A stretch of 48,953 nucleotides of DNA, from assembly GCA_017428115.1 (NCBI GenBank), contig JAFRRK010000083.1:1-48953 (forward strand). The letters are read 5' to 3'. The position numbers were made by a program, and so were the translations under genes. Each line of letters begins with the position of its first letter. Position 1 is the stretch's first letter. Source of the stretch: Bacteroidales bacterium (GTDB lineage Bacteria > Bacteroidota > Bacteroidia > Bacteroidales > P3). Of the stretch, positions 34,356 to 43,976 are shown one piece after another. The notes beneath the pieces were generated by a model. The model saw only the letters and a program-made list of their open reading frames with translations, had not been told where the DNA came from and ran no database searches.

Positions 34356-35717
34356 CTATTGAGCGAAATACTCGTAAAAATAGGGGATGGTCTCGATGCC
34401 TTTGAAGAACTGCTCGAGGGGATAGTTCTCGTTGGGGGCATGGATGTCGTCGCTGCCCAGGCCAAAGCCCATGAGGATGCTCTTGGTGCCGAGGATGTTC
34501 TCAAATCCGGCCACGATAGGTATGCTTCCGCCACTGCGTGTGGGGATGGGGCGTTTGCCATAGGTGGTTTCCATGGCCTTTTCGGCAGCCTGGTAGGCTT
34601 TCATCTCCAAGGGGCTCACATAGGCGGCACCACCATGGCAAGGGGTCACCTTGACACGCACACAGTCGGGAGCGATGCTCTCGAAATAGTGCTGGAAGAG
34701 GTCGCTGATTTTGTGGAAGTCCTGGTTGGCAACCAGTCGGGTGCTGATTTTGGCGTAGGCCTTGCTGGGCAGCACGGTCTTGGAGCCTTCGCCGGTGTGT
34801 CCGCCCCAGATGCCGCAAACGTCGAGACAGGGACGTATGCCGGTGCGTTCCTTGGTGGTGTAACCCTTCTCGCCATGAACGGTCTTGATGTCGAGTTCTT
34901 TTTTGTAAGCCTCTTCGTCGAAAGGTGCCTGAGCCATGAGGGCGCGCTCTTCGTCGCTGATGACCAGCACGTCGTCGTAGAATCCGGGGATGGTGATGTG
35001 GTTGTTCTCGTCGTGGAGGCCGGCAATCATCTTGCAGAGTATGTTGATGGGGTTGGCTACGGCACCGCCATAGATGCCGCTATGCAGGTCGTGGTTGGCA
35101 CCGGTCACCTCCACCTCCCAATAGCACAGGCCGCGCAGGCCGCTGGTGATACTGGGCACATCGGGGGCTATCATGCTGGTGTCGCACACTAGTATTACAT
35201 CACTCTTGAGCAGCTCTTTGTTCTGTTCGCAGAAACCGTAGAGGCTGGGCGAGCCAATTTCCTCTTCGCCCTCGAGCATAAACTTCACGTTGCAAGGCAG
35301 CTGGTTGGTTTTGACCATGAATTCAAATGCCTTGGCCTGCATGAAACTCTGCCCCTTGTCGTCGTCGGCTCCGCGGGCCCATATCTTGCCATCCTTGACC
35401 ACGGGTTCGAAGGGGCTGGTACGCCACAGCTCCAAAGGGGCCACGGGCATCACATCGTAGTGGCCATAGACGCACACGGTGGGCTTCTGTGGGTCGACAA
35501 TCTTCTCGCCATACACCACGGGGTTGCCCTCGGTGGGCATCACCTCTGCCTTGTCGCAACCGGCCTTAAGCAACAGCTCTTTCCATTTCTCGGCACAGCG
35601 CATCATGTCGGGCTTATGTTCGCTTTCGGCACTGATGGAAGGAATGCGGATTAATTCAAACAATTCTTCTAGGAAGCGCTCTTTGTTGGCTTCGATGTAA
35701 GCTTTAACATCTTTCAT
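34356..35717 (-). CDS. M20 family dipeptidase/aminopeptidase
   Basis: The start at ATG 35717 (MKDVKAYIEANKERF) is favoured; a TTG at 35759 lies inside the promoter, and ATG 35744 would leave almost no leader. The 453-residue protein shows the two-metal site of the M20 family: His in YGHYDVMP, Asp in GADDDKG, the base and metal glutamates in EGEEEIGS, Asp in VCDTSM and His in DDIHAPNE. It removes amino acids from short peptides. A divergent promoter region separates it from the feoB-like gene. Confidence 0.85.
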   Translation of the reverse strand: MKDVKAYIEANKERFLEELFELIRIPSISAESEHKPDMMRCAEKWKELLLKAGCDKAEVMPTEGNPVVYGEKIVDPQKPTVCVYGHYDVMPVAPLELWRTSPFEPVVKDGKIWARGADDDKGQSFMQAKAFEFMVKTNQLPCNVKFMLEGEEEIGSPSLYGFCEQNKELLKSDVILVCDTSMIAPDVPSITSGLRGLCYWEVEVTGANHDLHSGIYGGAVANPINILCKMIAGLHDENNHITIPGFYDDVLVISDEERALMAQAPFDEEAYKKELDIKTVHGEKGYTTKERTGIRPCLDVCGIWGGHTGEGSKTVLPSKAYAKISTRLVANQDFHKISDLFQHYFESIAPDCVRVKVTPCHGGAAYVSPLEMKAYQAAEKAMETTYGKRPIPTRSGGSIPIVAGFENILGTKSILMGFGLGSDDIHAPNENYPLEQFFKGIETIPYFYEYFAQ

Positions 35718-35755
35718 ATCGGTATGTTTGTTTAATAGATTCATTTTTTGAGATT

Positions 35756-35764
35756 GCAAAAATA
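35756..35764 (-). promoter_or_regulatory. -7 box of the M20 peptidase gene
   Basis: The minus strand reads TATTTTTGC. It places transcription start near 35750, leaving about 33 nt before the ATG at 35717. Confidence 0.55.
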
Positions 35765-35862
35765 CGAAAAAAAATTCAATTTCAAACTTTTTTACGCCAA
35801 TCTATTCTATCTGGTTACGAAAATCCCTACTATTAATGATATGCTATCATAAAATAAATAAA

Positions 35863-35870
35863 TATCTTTG
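35863..35870 (+). promoter_or_regulatory. -7 box abutting the feoB-like start codon
   Basis: TATCTTTG ends 7 nt before the ATG at 35878. Transcription would begin at or just before the start codon, so the transcript may have nearly no leader. Confidence 0.6.
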
Positions 35871-35877
35871 TACCACT

Positions 35878-37932
35878 ATGCAAGATACAAAACCAATCAA
35901 AATCTATGTCGTAGGCTCTTCTGGCAGTGGTAAATCCACTCTCTGCCAGCAGGGGGCAAAAGTGGCTTCGCAATTAGAAAATGTGCCTTACCAGTTGGAA
36001 TGGCTGGAGGGTGACGACCCTGAGCAAGTGGTGCATCAGCATCCCGACGTGGTGGTGCAGATGGTGGACTGTACCGACTTAGAGGAGTCGCTGGTCATCA
36101 CACCTCAGCTTATCGACATGCATCTGAAACTGGTGCTGGCCCTCAACCGCTACGACCAGCTCTTGGCGACCGACCATTCGATTGACTATGAGCAGCTGGG
36201 CCGTCTGATGGGTGTGCAGACATTTCCCGTCAACGCCCTCGACGGAACAGGTGTCGACGCGCTGGTGGAAGGGGTGGTGGCAGCCTATCAGGAGCGCGAG
36301 CATACCAGCCGACATGTACATGTAGACTATGGCTCCGACATCGAGAATGCTATCAACAACCTGCTCGACGAGGTGTCGAAAATACCTAATATTAGCGATG
36401 GCTATTCCAAGCGCTATCTGGCCATCCGACTGCTCGAACGCCCAGAGGTGACGCTGGCTGTGCTGCACGATGCACCCAACTATATGGCCTTGGCCTATGC
36501 GGCCGAGGGCAACCGCCGCACCATTGAGAGGCACCTGCATCAGTCGCCCGCCACCGTCATCCACGAGGCACGCCACGGCTTTATACGCGGCGCACTGAAC
36601 GAGACCCTCCATCACAGCGACCACACTCGGCTGGAGAAGTTGGATGCCATTCTCACCAACCGCTGGCTGGGACTGCCCATCCTTATCGTGGTGCTGTACA
36701 TAGTGTTCCAATGCACCTTCACCCTCGGGGCCTATCCACAGGACTGGATTCAGGCGGGCGTGGATTGGCTGAGCGAGCTGCTGCACTCCGTCATGCCCGA
36801 CAAGTGGTACACCTCGTTGCTTGCCGACGGCATCGTGCAGGGTGTCGGCGCGGTGCTCTCCTTCTTGCCCAATATCATCATCCTCTTCTTTTTCATCTCC
36901 ATTATGGAGGACACAGGCTATATGGCCCGTGTGGCCTTCTTGATGGACAAGCTGATGCACAAGGTGGGACTCCACGGACGCTCGTTTGTACCCATGCTGG
37001 TGGGCTTTGGCTGCAATGTACCCGCCATCATGGCTGCCCGCAATATCGAGAATAAGAAGGACCGCACACTGACCATGCTTATGATACCATTTATGAGTTG
37101 CGGAGCCCGCCTGCCAGTCTACCTGCTTTTCGTGGGGGCCTTTTTCCCACACCACAAGGCCTTGGTGATGATGTCACTCTATGTGATAGGGGTATTACTT
37201 TCTATAGTCTTCGCACTCATTATGAAACGTACCAAGTATTTCCGACAGGACGAACAGGACTATGTGAGCGAATTGCCCGCCTTCCACCGCCCTGTGTGGC
37301 GTAGCACATGGCAGCACATCTGGGAGCGTTGCGAGGATTACCTTAAGAAAATATCTACCGTTATCCTTTGGGCTTCTATCATCATCTGGGCGCTCTACTA
37401 TTTCCCCCGCAACGAGGAGCTGACGCAGCCCTATCAGGCACAGATTGAACAATTGCAACAGGTGGAGGTCGACGGCTATATCACCTCCAACGATGCACTG
37501 AAAGCATCGGCAATGGTCGATTCCCTTGCTTTCGAGATGGATGTGGTGCAAAAGGAACATTCTGCCCTTGCCGCCATTGGTCGTTGGATGGAGCCTGTGA
37601 TGCGTCCGCTAGGCTTCGACTGGCGCATGAACGTGTGCATCCTCACGGGACTGCCCGCCAAAGAGGCCATTGTCAGCACTATGGGCATACTCTATCATCA
37701 GGAGAGTGATAGTGGGTTAGAAGGGTCGTTGCGTGCCAACCCCTTCTTCACACCCGTCAAGGCCTACGCCTTCCTCATCTTTGTACTGCTCTATTTCCCC
37801 TGTGTGGCCACCATCGCCACCCTGCGCCGCGAGGCGGGTAGGGGATGGGCCCTCTTCACTGTGGTGAATAGCCTAGTGCTGGCCTGGGTGATGGCATTCC
37901 TCGTTTTCCAAGTGGGCTCGCTGCTGTTCTAG
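35878..37932 (+). CDS. feoB: FeoB-like ferrous iron transporter with shortened G domain
   Basis: The start at ATG 35878 is used, because an upstream ATG at 35836 precedes the promoter; this gives 684 residues. The membrane half is typical of FeoB, with gate motifs GFGCNVPAI and MSCGARLPVY and a late AKEAIVSTMG. The N-terminal GTPase part has a P-loop GSSGSGKST and a LNRYD that can serve as G4. Only about 35 residues separate the P-loop from the DVVVQMVD strand, where E. coli FeoB has about 67, and no G2 threonine loop or DxPG (G3) is seen. GTP hydrolysis may therefore be weak or different. No FeoA gene is adjacent. Confidence 0.8.
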   Translation: MQDTKPIKIYVVGSSGSGKSTLCQQGAKVASQLENVPYQLEWLEGDDPEQVVHQHPDVVVQMVDCTDLEESLVITPQLIDMHLKLVLALNRYDQLLATDHSIDYEQLGRLMGVQTFPVNALDGTGVDALVEGVVAAYQEREHTSRHVHVDYGSDIENAINNLLDEVSKIPNISDGYSKRYLAIRLLERPEVTLAVLHDAPNYMALAYAAEGNRRTIERHLHQSPATVIHEARHGFIRGALNETLHHSDHTRLEKLDAILTNRWLGLPILIVVLYIVFQCTFTLGAYPQDWIQAGVDWLSELLHSVMPDKWYTSLLADGIVQGVGAVLSFLPNIIILFFFISIMEDTGYMARVAFLMDKLMHKVGLHGRSFVPMLVGFGCNVPAIMAARNIENKKDRTLTMLMIPFMSCGARLPVYLLFVGAFFPHHKALVMMSLYVIGVLLSIVFALIMKRTKYFRQDEQDYVSELPAFHRPVWRSTWQHIWERCEDYLKKISTVILWASIIIWALYYFPRNEELTQPYQAQIEQLQQVEVDGYITSNDALKASAMVDSLAFEMDVVQKEHSALAAIGRWMEPVMRPLGFDWRMNVCILTGLPAKEAIVSTMGILYHQESDSGLEGSLRANPFFTPVKAYAFLIFVLLYFPCVATIATLRREAGRGWALFTVVNSLVLAWVMAFLVFQVGSLLF

Positions 37933-37933
37933 G

Positions 37934-38143
37934 CAAGAGAACAACCTCCAGAAGTCAGAGAGGCGTTGCCTAGTGGAACACCTCTTCGAGTTTATGGAGC
38001 AGACGATGTGCGGGTTGGACTTCCGATGGGGCAGCATGGTGACGGCAGAAGCCAATATCGCATTGATAAACCATGTCTATAACATGTGCATATTGGTGCA
38101 AATCGAGAAATACCATGCAGAATGGATTGTTTGCTATCGTTAA
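37934..38143 (+). pseudogene. C-terminal remnant of an IS5-like transposase
   Basis: The plus frame directly after the feoB-like stop reads VEHLFEFMEQ, then MCGLDFRW and ANIALINHVYNMC, ending at TAA 38141-38143. This resembles the conserved C-terminal part of IS5-type DDE transposases, with the final catalytic glutamate in VEHLF. No N-terminal part or inverted repeats remain. Confidence 0.55.
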
Positions 38144-38482
38144 TACAATCAGTCAATTACACCCCCCCCAAAAAAAAAAATTAAAACCACCAACAAAATT
38201 TTATAAAAAAGATTGCCGTATCAAAAACATTTTGTATCTTTGCATCGAAAAAATAACAGTGCAAACACGCTGGTTTAAGGGTTCTGCCAGTGTCGGACGC
38301 TAATATGTGAATTAATAGAACCCACCTTACTAGAACCTCTCTAAACTCTATTTATGGATCAATGAATAATTATCCTTATCATTCACAGCCTTTTTCACTC
38401 TCACGAATACCCATTTCGGAGTTTCCACAATTACCTTTTTATTTAGCACCTCATTGTTTTGAACCCTAAAAAACCAAAAAAC
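38144..38482 (+). promoter_or_regulatory. Promoter and long leader of the frameshifted sorting-domain gene
   Basis: A TATCTTTG -7 box lies at 38235-38242, so transcription would begin near 38249. This leaves a leader of about 235 nt. It contains a CAGTGTCGGAC segment also seen at 21079-21089. No gene is visible. Confidence 0.5.
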
Positions 38483-39896
38483 ATGAAAAAACGTTTCTTC
38501 TTTATTTTATTAATTGTGTCTTTGTTAGGAAATGTGAATGCACAGCAGGACAAAGATACCATAAGTTATCCCGACGGGCGTTACTATTATATTCCACTAG
38601 ATACAGTGAGGGCGAATATCCCTCCTGCTGATAATTATGGTCACTTTAATTTAATTTCATCTCCAGGATATCTTGGCAACCTTCAATACAAAGTGATACA
38701 GCCACTCAGAATTTTTGGAATTGCGATTACGCCAAGAAATAGTACTAACGGACCTATATTCTTGAGATCATTATCCTTCTTCTATAACCCCTTACAAACC
38801 AGATCCACCTAATGTGGATTCAAGCACCCTTGACCTCTACGCCGTACTGATACAGAAGGAGGACAGCCAGTTTGTACATGTAGATTCCGTGAAATGGCAC
38901 CGTCGCAGTCCAGATAAGTATTTTAAATATAGCTCCACATATACAACAGGGTTTATACAAGACACTGTAGCCCCCGTATATGAGTTCTTTTTCGACACGC
39001 CTCATTTTGTACATGACTCTTTTTATGTCGGATTTAGGTCGGACTATGTGAGGTCGCCCAACTACGACCCGTCGATATTTATATATAACCCTTATCCTCA
39101 GCAGTGGGCATGGGACATACAAGGCATGGTAGTCCAGGTTCCAGATAATCCTAGCGAGAATTTTTATGAAACATATTTTCGAACATGGTATAATGAAGGC
39201 TGGGTGGTGAATAGGCTAGGTCATAGTCCATTATATAGATCCGTTACCTTGTGGGGCGGCATCTTTCCCATCATTGTGCCGCCCGACACAGACGCGGTGG
39301 TAGGGCTGCCAGTGTGGGGGTTCCACCGAGGGGAGGACTATGATGGGTGGCCCGTATTCGAGTGGAGCCGGACAGAGGGACAGGAACTGTATGAGGTGGC
39401 TTATGGACGTGCCGACCAAGACCCTCACGACTACCATGTGGTGGGTACCACCTACCCGTGGCTCATATTGCGCGACAGCACGCTGGACTCGACGGTGGTG
39501 TACGCTGCGCAGTGCCGTTCGCGGCACCACCACGCATGCGCGATTCACGACACGCTGGTGTGGAGCGGATGGACAGACACGGTCGAGTTCTACACCGGCC
39601 GCTACCGCCCGGGCAGCGCACCCACAGAAGCCATAGCAGAGGCGGTAGGCGGAACATCGTTCACGCTGAGCCCCAACCCAGCTAGAGAGAGCGTGCGTTG
39701 CGAGGTCGATGCCGAGGGTTTCCGTGGGGGCGTGCTGATAGTGGCTGACGCCGCGGGGCGCGAAGTGATGCGCAAGGAACTGAAGACCTCGGAGAGGGTG
39801 AGCGAGCTCCGCGTGGCAGTGCTGCCCGCAGGCACCTATTTCGTCACCCTCACCACCAAGGAAAGCTCCAGCACCCAGAAACTGATAGTAGAATGA
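38483..39896 (+). pseudogene. Frameshifted secreted protein with T9SS-type sorting domain
   Basis: The first frame from ATG 38483 (MKKRFFFILLIVSLLG) gives a signal peptide and runs to a stop at 38812. The second frame, open upstream of the GTG at 38814 as PYKPDPPNVDSSTLD, runs to 39896. The frames join naturally at the C-run 38788-38791 if one C is removed. The joined protein would have about 470 residues. Its end has FTLSPNPARESV, VADAAGREVMRK and LPAGTYFVTL, a good type A sorting domain of the type IX secretion system. A homopolymer error or a phase-variable tract are both possible. Confidence 0.75.
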
Positions 39897-39936
39897 GATG
39901 GAAAGTAAGAAGCTAAAGTTTTACAAGAAAGATAAT

Positions 39937-40129
39937 CCCAAATCGGTCATTAGGCCGACTTTTAAAGTATTCTTGTCTTTTTTATGTCTGTTTTAGCCAT
40001 ATCAGCATTTCTTTCGGCATCTTGACCACATCCCTGTCTCGCCGTAGCCCGCTACGTCTTCGCCAGCGATGAGGCCAATCTGCTCGAAACAAATGCTAAT
40101 CTGCCATAAACCCTGATGACCGATTTGGG
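39937..40129. mobile_element. MITE-like element with inverted terminal repeats
   Basis: The left end CCCAAATCGGTCATTAGG (39937-39954) and the right end CCTGATGACCGATTTGGG (40112-40129) are inverted copies with one mismatch over 18 bp. The 193-bp element codes for nothing obvious. A related solo end is at 16571-16590. It is probably a non-autonomous transposon. Confidence 0.6.
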
Positions 40130-40436
40130 TTAAAGTCATGACACTTCGTTTTTTCTTTGATCGATACACGTTTATTCTCTGTTAGGCCTCCGCCCTACTA
40201 ACGCAGAACAAACTATAATTCTGTAACTAAGCTATTTCCACTCAACAAAGTATAATAGGAGAAAGAGAGGCGTAATTTTGTTTTTTTCAAGTCTATGACT
40301 TGTCAAACTATAGCAAGAAGTATGTGGAAAATGAGTGTTGATAATTGAGGGAGCCATTTTTTCGAATTAATCCCATTGCACTCTCAAAAACGAATCAATA
40401 GAACCTATCTAAATTCAAACGGCCTGTCTGAGTTGA
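40130..40436. other. Non-coding stretch
   Basis: Only short, unlikely frames are present. A line beginning near 40393 (AATAGAACCTATCTAAA) resembles AATAGAACCCACC and AGAACCTCTCTAAA at 38315-38345, so the two segments may share a short repeat. Nothing else was recognised. Confidence 0.35.
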
Positions 40437-40480
40437 GACAACAAACCCTCCGACTATTTGAAGCGGAGGGTTGTTGTTTT
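40437..40480 (-). terminator. Rho-independent terminator
   Basis: ACAACAAACCCTCCG and CGGAGGGTTGTTGT form a stem of about 14 bp with one bulged A and an 11-nt loop. It directly follows the stop of the small peptide gene on the minus strand. Read on the plus strand the stem is followed by TTTATTTC, so it may also stop plus-strand transcription. Confidence 0.75.
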
Positions 40481-40565
40481 ATTTCTTCTTCTTGCGGCTG
40501 TCGAAGTAGAGCATTCCGGCAGTCCAAAGGAGGGCACATATCAGAGCCCATGCTGCACCACTCAT
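40479..40565 (-). CDS. Small single-pass membrane peptide
   Basis: ATG 40565 overlaps the stop of the upstream DUF3857 gene (ATGA). The 28-residue product reads MSGAAWALICALLWTAGMLY then a charged tail FDSRKKKK. One hydrophobic segment followed by lysines fits an inner-membrane peptide with its C-terminus in the cytoplasm. A strong terminator follows at once. Overlap, hydrophobic pattern and terminator together make it a likely real gene; its role is unknown. Confidence 0.6.
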   Translation of the reverse strand: MSGAAWALICALLWTAGMLYFDSRKKKK

Positions 40566-41968
40566 AGGCTGAAGATTAGCTCTTTGTGACCATTCCAGTC
40601 GATCATCAGCTGGCGGAAGGAGGAGTAGTCGGCCTTGGTGATGACGGCTTTGCGTAGGCGCAGGCTGCGAGTGACAAGCAGGCGGTTTTTCTTCTGCTTG
40701 ACGACAATCTGGATGCTGCCAACGGAGTTGGTGTATTCAATTTCGATGTTGCCGCCGATGAGGGTGGCTCCCTTGGGCAGTTCCATGGTGTAGTGGTAAT
40801 ATTCGGGGCGTAGGCTGGCCTGCAGGTCGCTGGTGCGGCTGGGGGCAAGCAGTGCAGGGTCAATATGCAGTCCTTCGACCTCGTTGGGCAGGGTGATGCG
40901 CACATAGCCGTCGGCAAGAGCTTCGGGTGCCCACTCTAGTTTGCTTTCCTTGTAGATGGGGGCGGCGGCAACATTGGCAGCGTCAGCTTTCTCAGCCTCG
41001 GTCATCAGGGGAGTCTTCTTGGAGGCCGACAACCGGTAGGCTTTACCCTCGAGGGTCACCTCCACCTCGAGAGGACGGTCGCCAAAGACGTTGATGCTGC
41101 CATCGACAATGGTGGCTTGGAAGCCGGCCTCGCCCAGCAGGGCGGCCAGGAGACCGGTCTTGTCGATGGCAGTGCCGCAGTTGCTGGAGAAGACGTCGTG
41201 GGCAGGGGTCATGGTATAGTTAGTGCGGGCAGGGTCGACGGGGTTGAGATGCACATAGTCCACTACCCAGTCGCGTATAGCGGCAATGTATTCCTTGCTG
41301 TTGCTTTTCTTCAGGTTGGCAAGCAGTGTTCGGGCAGCAGGGAGTTCCTTTTCGGCCGTGTATATGGGCTTTTCTCCCAGCTGGAATTCCACGTCGTAGC
41401 CTTGGCGGGCAGGCATATAGGGGTCGTTGACGGTCTGTGGCAGGTTGTTCTCTATCTGTGTGTGACCGTCGGCATAGCGTATCTCGTAGCGTTTTACTGG
41501 GCAGTCTTGGTTGAGGTTGAAGCGTTCTACCAATAGGCTGCTATTGCGATGCAGGGTGTAGTCTAGCACGATGGTGCAATTGTATTCCAGAGCGGTGTGG
41601 ACGATAGCCATCTCGCGGATGTCGTTAAGCCGTCCGCAGTCGGTACATTCGGCAGGCAGCTGCAGTACGAAGGCATTTTGTGGAGTCACCACCTTGGTGC
41701 CGTCGGCCATGATGGTGTAGCACTCGTTGATGGTGAGGGTTTCGAACGAAGGGTTGTAGCTGATAAAGGTCTCGCCTTTGTCGGCATAGGCGGTGATGGC
41801 GCGGTTGCGCAGCAGTTTGATTTCCTTGCGGTAGCGTATGTCCATCGAGCCGTCTTTGTTCACCTTGTAGGAGCGGCGTATCAGGTTATATTCGGCATCG
41901 GGCTGTGTCTGTGCCATGCCGGTGATGGCAAACGCCAATGTTATGATTGTGAGAACTATCTTTTTCAT
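40562..41968 (-). CDS. DUF3857/transglutaminase-like secreted protein
   Basis: The start is at ATG 41968 (MKKIVLTIITLAFAITG), with a signal peptide; the open frame extends 30 nt upstream. The 468-residue protein has an N-terminal DUF3857-type beta domain and a middle transglutaminase-like part with Cys in SSNCGTAIDKTGLLAALL. The expected histidine and aspartate are less clear (a VDGSINVFGDRP stretch is at the right distance), so activity is uncertain. A sister gene lies directly upstream and a small peptide gene directly downstream. Confidence 0.75.
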   Translation of the reverse strand: MKKIVLTIITLAFAITGMAQTQPDAEYNLIRRSYKVNKDGSMDIRYRKEIKLLRNRAITAYADKGETFISYNPSFETLTINECYTIMADGTKVVTPQNAFVLQLPAECTDCGRLNDIREMAIVHTALEYNCTIVLDYTLHRNSSLLVERFNLNQDCPVKRYEIRYADGHTQIENNLPQTVNDPYMPARQGYDVEFQLGEKPIYTAEKELPAARTLLANLKKSNSKEYIAAIRDWVVDYVHLNPVDPARTNYTMTPAHDVFSSNCGTAIDKTGLLAALLGEAGFQATIVDGSINVFGDRPLEVEVTLEGKAYRLSASKKTPLMTEAEKADAANVAAAPIYKESKLEWAPEALADGYVRITLPNEVEGLHIDPALLAPSRTSDLQASLRPEYYHYTMELPKGATLIGGNIEIEYTNSVGSIQIVVKQKKNRLLVTRSLRLRKAVITKADYSSFRQLMIDWNGHKELIFSL

Positions 41969-42026
41969 GAATGGGATGTTGTTATATTTATGCGACAAAA
42001 ACTTCTTAGTTCTTAGCTCTTAATTC

Positions 42027-43937
42027 TTACTTCGTAAGTATTACGGGTGTGTTGGCTAGTTTCATTTGGTTGGCAACCACCTGGCGGAAGCAGTGCCAGT
42101 CGTTGGCATCATACACGCGTTTGCCCAGCAGTGCGCTCTCGGCAAAGGTGAGGGTGTTGCCCTCTATCCAATATTGGCATCCGAAACTGGCAGCGGGATC
42201 GGCCACCCCACCAATGAATGGGAAGTGCAGCTGCTTGTATTCGGCCGGTAGCGTGATAGTCTCTTTGATTTCGACCAGTCGTGAACAGGCGTCGGCAAAG
42301 GGCTGTGTGCGCTCTTCGGGTGTGGTGTCGAAACGCAGGTGGCTCATGGCGCGACTGAAGAAGTTGCGTGCCGTGAGGGGAGTGAAGGCGATGGTCTTGT
42401 CGCCCATGACGGCATACTTGGGTATGGTATAGGTGTAGGTGATGCTCACCGGCTGCTCCAGGTAGCGGTCGTTGTCGGTATGGCTGATTTTGCTGATGCG
42501 TGCGCCCGGGGCTATGCGCAGCAGCTCGGTCTCCATGTTGCGTTTCCATTCGGCGGTGCGACAGCTAAAGATGCGGCGCACAGCTGCATCGCTCTGTCCT
42601 TCGGCAGTGATGGTTATGGTGCCGCTCAGGGTGCCGTCGGCACCGATGGTGCTGTTGCCAGTGATGCGCAGATAATGGTTCTCGGGGGCGGAGATGGGGG
42701 TGTACATCAGGTCGGCGCCTTCGGGCAGGCCCATCAGGTAGCCCTGCTGTTGCTCGGCACTGCTCCACAGCTCGCGCACGTTGGGCACCCATGTGGGGTC
42801 GAGCATCTCGAAGCGTCCATCCCTATGTTGCACGGCACAGACGCTGTGGTTGAATTGGTCGGCTGGTATGCGGTCGATACGTTCGTGTGCCATTGTCATG
42901 GCGGCATAGGCCTTAAAGCCGGCAGCACGCAGCATGGCCACAAGCATTCCCGCCTTGTCCTTGCACACACCGCAACGGTTGGTGTAGTTCATCTGAGCGT
43001 TGTGGAGTGTATATCCCTCGCCAGGGCCCATGCTGATACCGGCATAGCGTATGTTGTCCGCCACCCAGTGGGTGAGGATGCTGATGCTGTCCTGCTCGTT
43101 CTTGGCGGGGAGTAGCAGCTCGTTGACCTTGGCCTGCACCTCGGGGGTGGGCACAAAGCTGCCATAGTCTTCGTTCACTCCGTAGAACCACACCGATTTG
43201 GCCTGCCAGTTGGGGCTGGTGCTGAGGAGCAGCTTGCACTGTATGTCGTTGTTGGCTAATGCAGCAGGCTCGCGTTTGAGTGGCTGGATATTAGTCTTGG
43301 TGAAGGTATACACCGTGCGGTCTTCAACCACCGAGCTGTCAATCTTCACCGTACAGATGCTGTCGGCCATGCAGTTGTACAGCTCGAAGCGGAGGTTCTT
43401 GCTGGTCAGCACATTCACTGAGTAGACCTTCTTGTTCACAGGATGGTCGCTCCAGAAAGGAACAATGTCGTAGAAGTGTCCTCGCATGGGCGGCACATAC
43501 TTGTCGTCGTCGCCATCGCCCAGCAGGGCATAGGTGAATCCTTTGCGATAGGTGATGTACTCTACCTCGTCGCCGGGGTCCAGGTGTCCCACCTGCACCA
43601 TCTTCTGGCTGGCACCCCAGTAGATGAGGCGGGCCGGGGCCACATAGTCATACACGCGCAGCAGCACGTCCTCTTGGCTGCCGTCGGTGTGGTGCACTAT
43701 CACCTTGCGGAATTCGACATAGGCCGACAGTGGGTCGTAGTCCACTTTGAGGGTGGCAAGGTCGCGACAGCCATCAAAGTCGTTGGCGCGTATGCGTTGA
43801 TGGTTGATAACGTGGCTCAGCCCCGACTCTTCCATCACCACACTGGTGCTGTCGAAGAGTGTGGTCTTGTGCTGGGCAAGGGCAGGCAGCGCCATACTCA
43901 GCACAATAGCTGTAATAAATAGTTTTCTAAAATTCAT
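42027..43937 (-). CDS. DUF3857/transglutaminase-like protein, active-site complete
   Basis: The 636-residue protein has a signal peptide ending LPALAQ, a DUF3857 domain to about residue 240, and a transglutaminase-like core with Cys in NRCGVCKDKAGMLVAMLRAAG, His in FNHSVCAV and Asp in MLDPTWVP. The C-terminal 200 residues are beta-rich and unassigned. Compared with its downstream neighbour the Cys-His-Asp triad is complete. It probably acts in the periplasm; the substrate is unknown. Confidence 0.8.
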   Translation of the reverse strand: MNFRKLFITAIVLSMALPALAQHKTTLFDSTSVVMEESGLSHVINHQRIRANDFDGCRDLATLKVDYDPLSAYVEFRKVIVHHTDGSQEDVLLRVYDYVAPARLIYWGASQKMVQVGHLDPGDEVEYITYRKGFTYALLGDGDDDKYVPPMRGHFYDIVPFWSDHPVNKKVYSVNVLTSKNLRFELYNCMADSICTVKIDSSVVEDRTVYTFTKTNIQPLKREPAALANNDIQCKLLLSTSPNWQAKSVWFYGVNEDYGSFVPTPEVQAKVNELLLPAKNEQDSISILTHWVADNIRYAGISMGPGEGYTLHNAQMNYTNRCGVCKDKAGMLVAMLRAAGFKAYAAMTMAHERIDRIPADQFNHSVCAVQHRDGRFEMLDPTWVPNVRELWSSAEQQQGYLMGLPEGADLMYTPISAPENHYLRITGNSTIGADGTLSGTITITAEGQSDAAVRRIFSCRTAEWKRNMETELLRIAPGARISKISHTDNDRYLEQPVSITYTYTIPKYAVMGDKTIAFTPLTARNFFSRAMSHLRFDTTPEERTQPFADACSRLVEIKETITLPAEYKQLHFPFIGGVADPAASFGCQYWIEGNTLTFAESALLGKRVYDANDWHCFRQVVANQMKLANTPVILTK

Positions 43938-43976
43938 ATTGTAACGTTTTTATCTGATTTTTAATCTGCTTATTCC

